NCBI GenBank assembly: GCA_035633415.1
Contig: DASQEZ010000308.1
Coordinates: 1-6,645, forward strand
DNA: 6,645 nt
From: Fodinibacter sp035633415
Lineage (GTDB): Bacteria; Actinomycetota; Actinomycetes; Actinomycetales; Dermatophilaceae
Direction of reading: 5' to 3'
Below the pieces are notes generated by a model. The model did not search any database, had not been told where the DNA came from, and saw nothing but the letters and a program-made list of their open reading frames with translations. The position numbers were made by a program, and so were the translations under genes. Positions 5,279 to 6,645 of this stretch are shown here, one piece after another. Position 1 is the stretch's first letter. The number at the start of each line of letters is the position of its first letter.

Positions 5279-5349
5279 AGGTGGAGACGGGATTTGAACC
5301 CGTGTACGCGGCTTTGCAGGCCGCTGCCTCGCCTCTCGGCCACTCCACC
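5279..5349 (-). tRNA. tRNA-Cys (anticodon GCA)
   Basis: A 71-base cloverleaf on the minus strand. The acceptor is GGTGGAG/CTCCACC. The anticodon stem GCGGC/GCCGC holds the loop CTGCAAA with anticodon GCA. The T-arm is ACGGG-TTCAAAT-CCCGT. The discriminator is T (U73), the usual identity base of tRNA-Cys. CCA is not encoded. It is the middle gene of the cluster. Confidence 0.96.
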
Positions 5350-5371
5350 GTGGGGGCGGCTACACCCTCCG

Positions 5372-5444
5372 AGCGGATGACCGGGTTCGAACCGGCGACC
5401 TCAACCTTGGCAAGGTTGCGCTCTACCAACTGAGCTACATCCGC
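5372..5444 (-). tRNA. tRNA-Gly (anticodon GCC)
   Basis: A 73-base cloverleaf on the minus strand. The acceptor is GCGGATG/CATCCGC, the D-stem is GCTC/GAGC, and the anticodon stem CAACC/GGTTG holds the loop TTGCCAA with anticodon GCC. The T-arm is GCCGG-TTCGAAC-CCGGT and the discriminator is T. CCA is not encoded. It is the first gene of the cluster, nearest the promoter, 22 bases before tRNA-Cys. Confidence 0.96.
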
Positions 5445-5488
5445 GCGCGCCGTGGCTCTCTCGAAACCCCTTTGGCGTGCTCGCAGAC

Positions 5489-5516
5489 ATTATCCGATCG
5501 CCGTGACGATCTCCAA
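5489..5516 (-). promoter_or_regulatory. Sigma-70-type promoter of the tRNA cluster
   Basis: On the minus strand, TTGGAG (5511-5516) and GATAAT (5489-5494) are separated by 16 bases. The -10 matches TATAAT at five of six positions. The predicted start near 5482 gives a leader of about 38 bases before tRNA-Gly. It lies in the short gap after the YihY-family gene. Confidence 0.6.
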
Positions 5517-5525
5517 ACCGGTGCC

Positions 5526-5546
5526 CCCCGTGCCCGCAGGACGGGG
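5526..5546 (-). terminator. Weak hairpin after the YihY-family gene
   Basis: A 6-bp stem (5526-5531 with 5541-5546) with a 9-base loop directly follows the stop codon at 5548. It has no U tract. It could end the upstream transcript ahead of the tRNA promoter. Confidence 0.3.
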
Positions 5547-5547
5547 C

Positions 5548-6645
5548 TCAGCGGTCGACGTCGACCCGCTGCCCGGCATCCACGGGGTGCCCCGAAGGAG
5601 CGGCGGGCCTCGACGCGCCGGAGCTGCCGGAGCCTGACATCGGGGTGATCGGCGCGCGGGCGGCCTCGCGCAGGCCGGACAGGCCCAGGTCGTCGTCGTT
5701 CGTGCCGTAGCCGTCGAACGGGTCGTCCCAGCCGGGCGGGCGCCCCTCACGGTCCGCGCGGCGCCGCCGCAGCTCGCCGACCCAGGCGCCGAGCCGCTCG
5801 TGCAGGCTGCGCTCCTCCTCGTGCGGCCACATCTCGCGGATCGCCGCGTTGGAGGCGGCCCCGATGAGCACGGAGATCGCCAGCGCGTACAGCCAGATCA
5901 GCAGCACGATCGGCGCCGAGAGCGGCCCGTAGATGGACGTGCCGCCCAGGGACGCGGCGATCGTCCCGCGCACGACATAGGACGCGATCACCCACAGCAC
6001 GAGGGTCACCAGGGCACCGGGCACGTCGCGCAGCCACGGTGAGCGTCTCGGGGTCGACACGTGGTAGAGGCTGGTGAGGCCTCCCACGGTCAGCAGCGTG
6101 ACCAGCGGCCAGTAGAGCACCATCAGGGCGTCCCACGGTTCGGGGAGGATCTCGCGCAGCAGCGTCGGGCCCAGCAGGACGAGAGGGATGGTGACGATGC
6201 CGAGGGCGAGGGCGAGGAGGTACAGCGAGAAGGACAAGGCTCGGGTCCGGACGATCCCGCGCACGCCGGACTGGCCGTACATGATGGAGATGGTGTCGAC
6301 GAAGACGTTGAGGGCCCGCGAACCCGACCACAGCGAGAGCAGGAAGCCCAGCGAGAGAAGGTCGAAACGCGGGCCGCTGGCGACGTCCTGGATCGTGGGG
6401 AGCAGGGTGCCGCTGATGACGTCCTCGGTGAGGAACCGCGCGGCGTAGGCGTTGATCGACTCGACCACGGCGTCGACCCGAACCGGGCCGAGCGCGTTGC
6501 CCACGAATCCCAGCCCGCCGACCAGCCCGAGGATCAGCGGCGGGAGCGAGAGCAGGGCGAAGAACCCCGCCTCCGAGGCCAGCCCGGTGACGCGGTAGCG
6601 CATGCCGATCCTGGTGGTCGAGACGACGAGCCGGGCCAGCGGGAG
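5548..6645 (-). CDS. YihY/BrkB-family membrane protein, 5'-truncated by the window edge
   Basis: An integral membrane protein of the YihY/virulence factor BrkB family; the molecular function is not firmly established, despite old annotations as ribonuclease BN. The frame is open to the window edge (before ATG 6603 come L-P-L-A-R-L-V-V-S-T-T-R-I-G), so that ATG is probably internal; 365 residues are visible. Counted from the edge, membrane segments lie at about 27-47, 97-118, 136-160, 171-194, 208-227 and 239-267. Family hallmarks are L-A-S-E-A-G-F-F-A-L-L-S-L-P-P near 22-36, L-W-S-G-S-R-A-L near 105-112 and I-Y-G-P-L-S-A-P-I-V-L-L-I-W-L-Y-A near 238-254. The last ~95 residues are a hydrophilic tail rich in Arg, Asp, Ser and Pro, likely cytoplasmic and disordered. 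Confidence 0.88.
   Translation of the reverse strand, partial: LPLARLVVSTTRIGMRYRVTGLASEAGFFALLSLPPLILGLVGGLGFVGNALGPVRVDAVVESINAYAARFLTEDVISGTLLPTIQDVASGPRFDLLSLGFLLSLWSGSRALNVFVDTISIMYGQSGVRGIVRTRALSFSLYLLALALGIVTIPLVLLGPTLLREILPEPWDALMVLYWPLVTLLTVGGLTSLYHVSTPRRSPWLRDVPGALVTLVLWVIASYVVRGTIAASLGGTSIYGPLSAPIVLLIWLYALAISVLIGAASNAAIREMWPHEEERSLHERLGAWVGELRRRRADREGRPPGWDDPFDGYGTNDDDLGLSGLREAARAPITPMSGSGSSGASRPAAPSGHPVDAGQRVDVDR

Noticed and set aside
4545..5297. Plus-strand open frame running into the tRNA region
   Set aside because: It is antisense to the channel gene and reads through tRNA-Val(GAC) and its terminator.
1..6645. CRISPR array, toxin-antitoxin pair, defence system or insertion sequence
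   Set aside because: No spaced repeats, no transposase or nuclease motif and no small gene pair with such features were found on either strand.

Overview
The window is a very GC-rich bacterial chromosome segment, most likely from an actinomycete (Actinomycetota, perhaps a Micrococcales/Intrasporangiaceae-type organism). The evidence is the GC-saturated third codon positions, GTG starts next to ATG starts, three of four tRNA genes without an encoded CCA, and a TIGR02611-type PGPGW membrane protein, a family typical of actinobacteria. The genus is inference.

Layout. Positions 1-53 may hold the first codons of a minus-strand gene that leaves the window. Positions 98-1033 look like a small decayed insertion: a 22-bp sequence covering the 3' end of tRNA-Val(CAC) (1012-1033) recurs at 98-119 with one mismatch, in the direct orientation expected of attachment-site duplication at a tRNA 3' end. 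Between the repeats lie one small ORF with atypical codon use (193-489) and about 480 bases of unresolved, possibly degraded coding DNA. No integrase is visible. The tRNA-Val(CAC) gene (1018-1094, minus) is followed by its own hairpin terminator (973-1010).

Positions 1175-5009 hold a compact minus-strand gene block in transcription order: a potassium-channel-like membrane protein, a P-loop nucleoside/nucleotide-kinase-like protein, pabB, pabC, and a TIGR02611 membrane protein. Junctions are 4-bp overlaps (ATGA, GTGA) or a 3-bp gap. The exception is 39 bp with a hairpin before pabB. A perfect 10-bp hairpin (1121-1154) closes the block. PabB (with the Lys of its PIKGT motif) and PabC together make 4-aminobenzoate from chorismate for folate; the glutaminase subunit PabA is not in the window.

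Positions 5129-5516 hold a tRNA cluster, transcribed leftward as Gly(GCC)-Cys(GCA)-Val(GAC), with a recognisable promoter and a strong 15-bp terminator hairpin. The right end (5548-6645) is the 3' part of a YihY/BrkB-family membrane protein gene running off the edge.

Most of the window is ordinary actinobacterial housekeeping sequence. The least ordinary signal is the tRNA-Val att-like duplication. The tRNA-proximal copy encodes CCA while the distal copy reads CGA, as if an insertion replaced the original tRNA 3' end.
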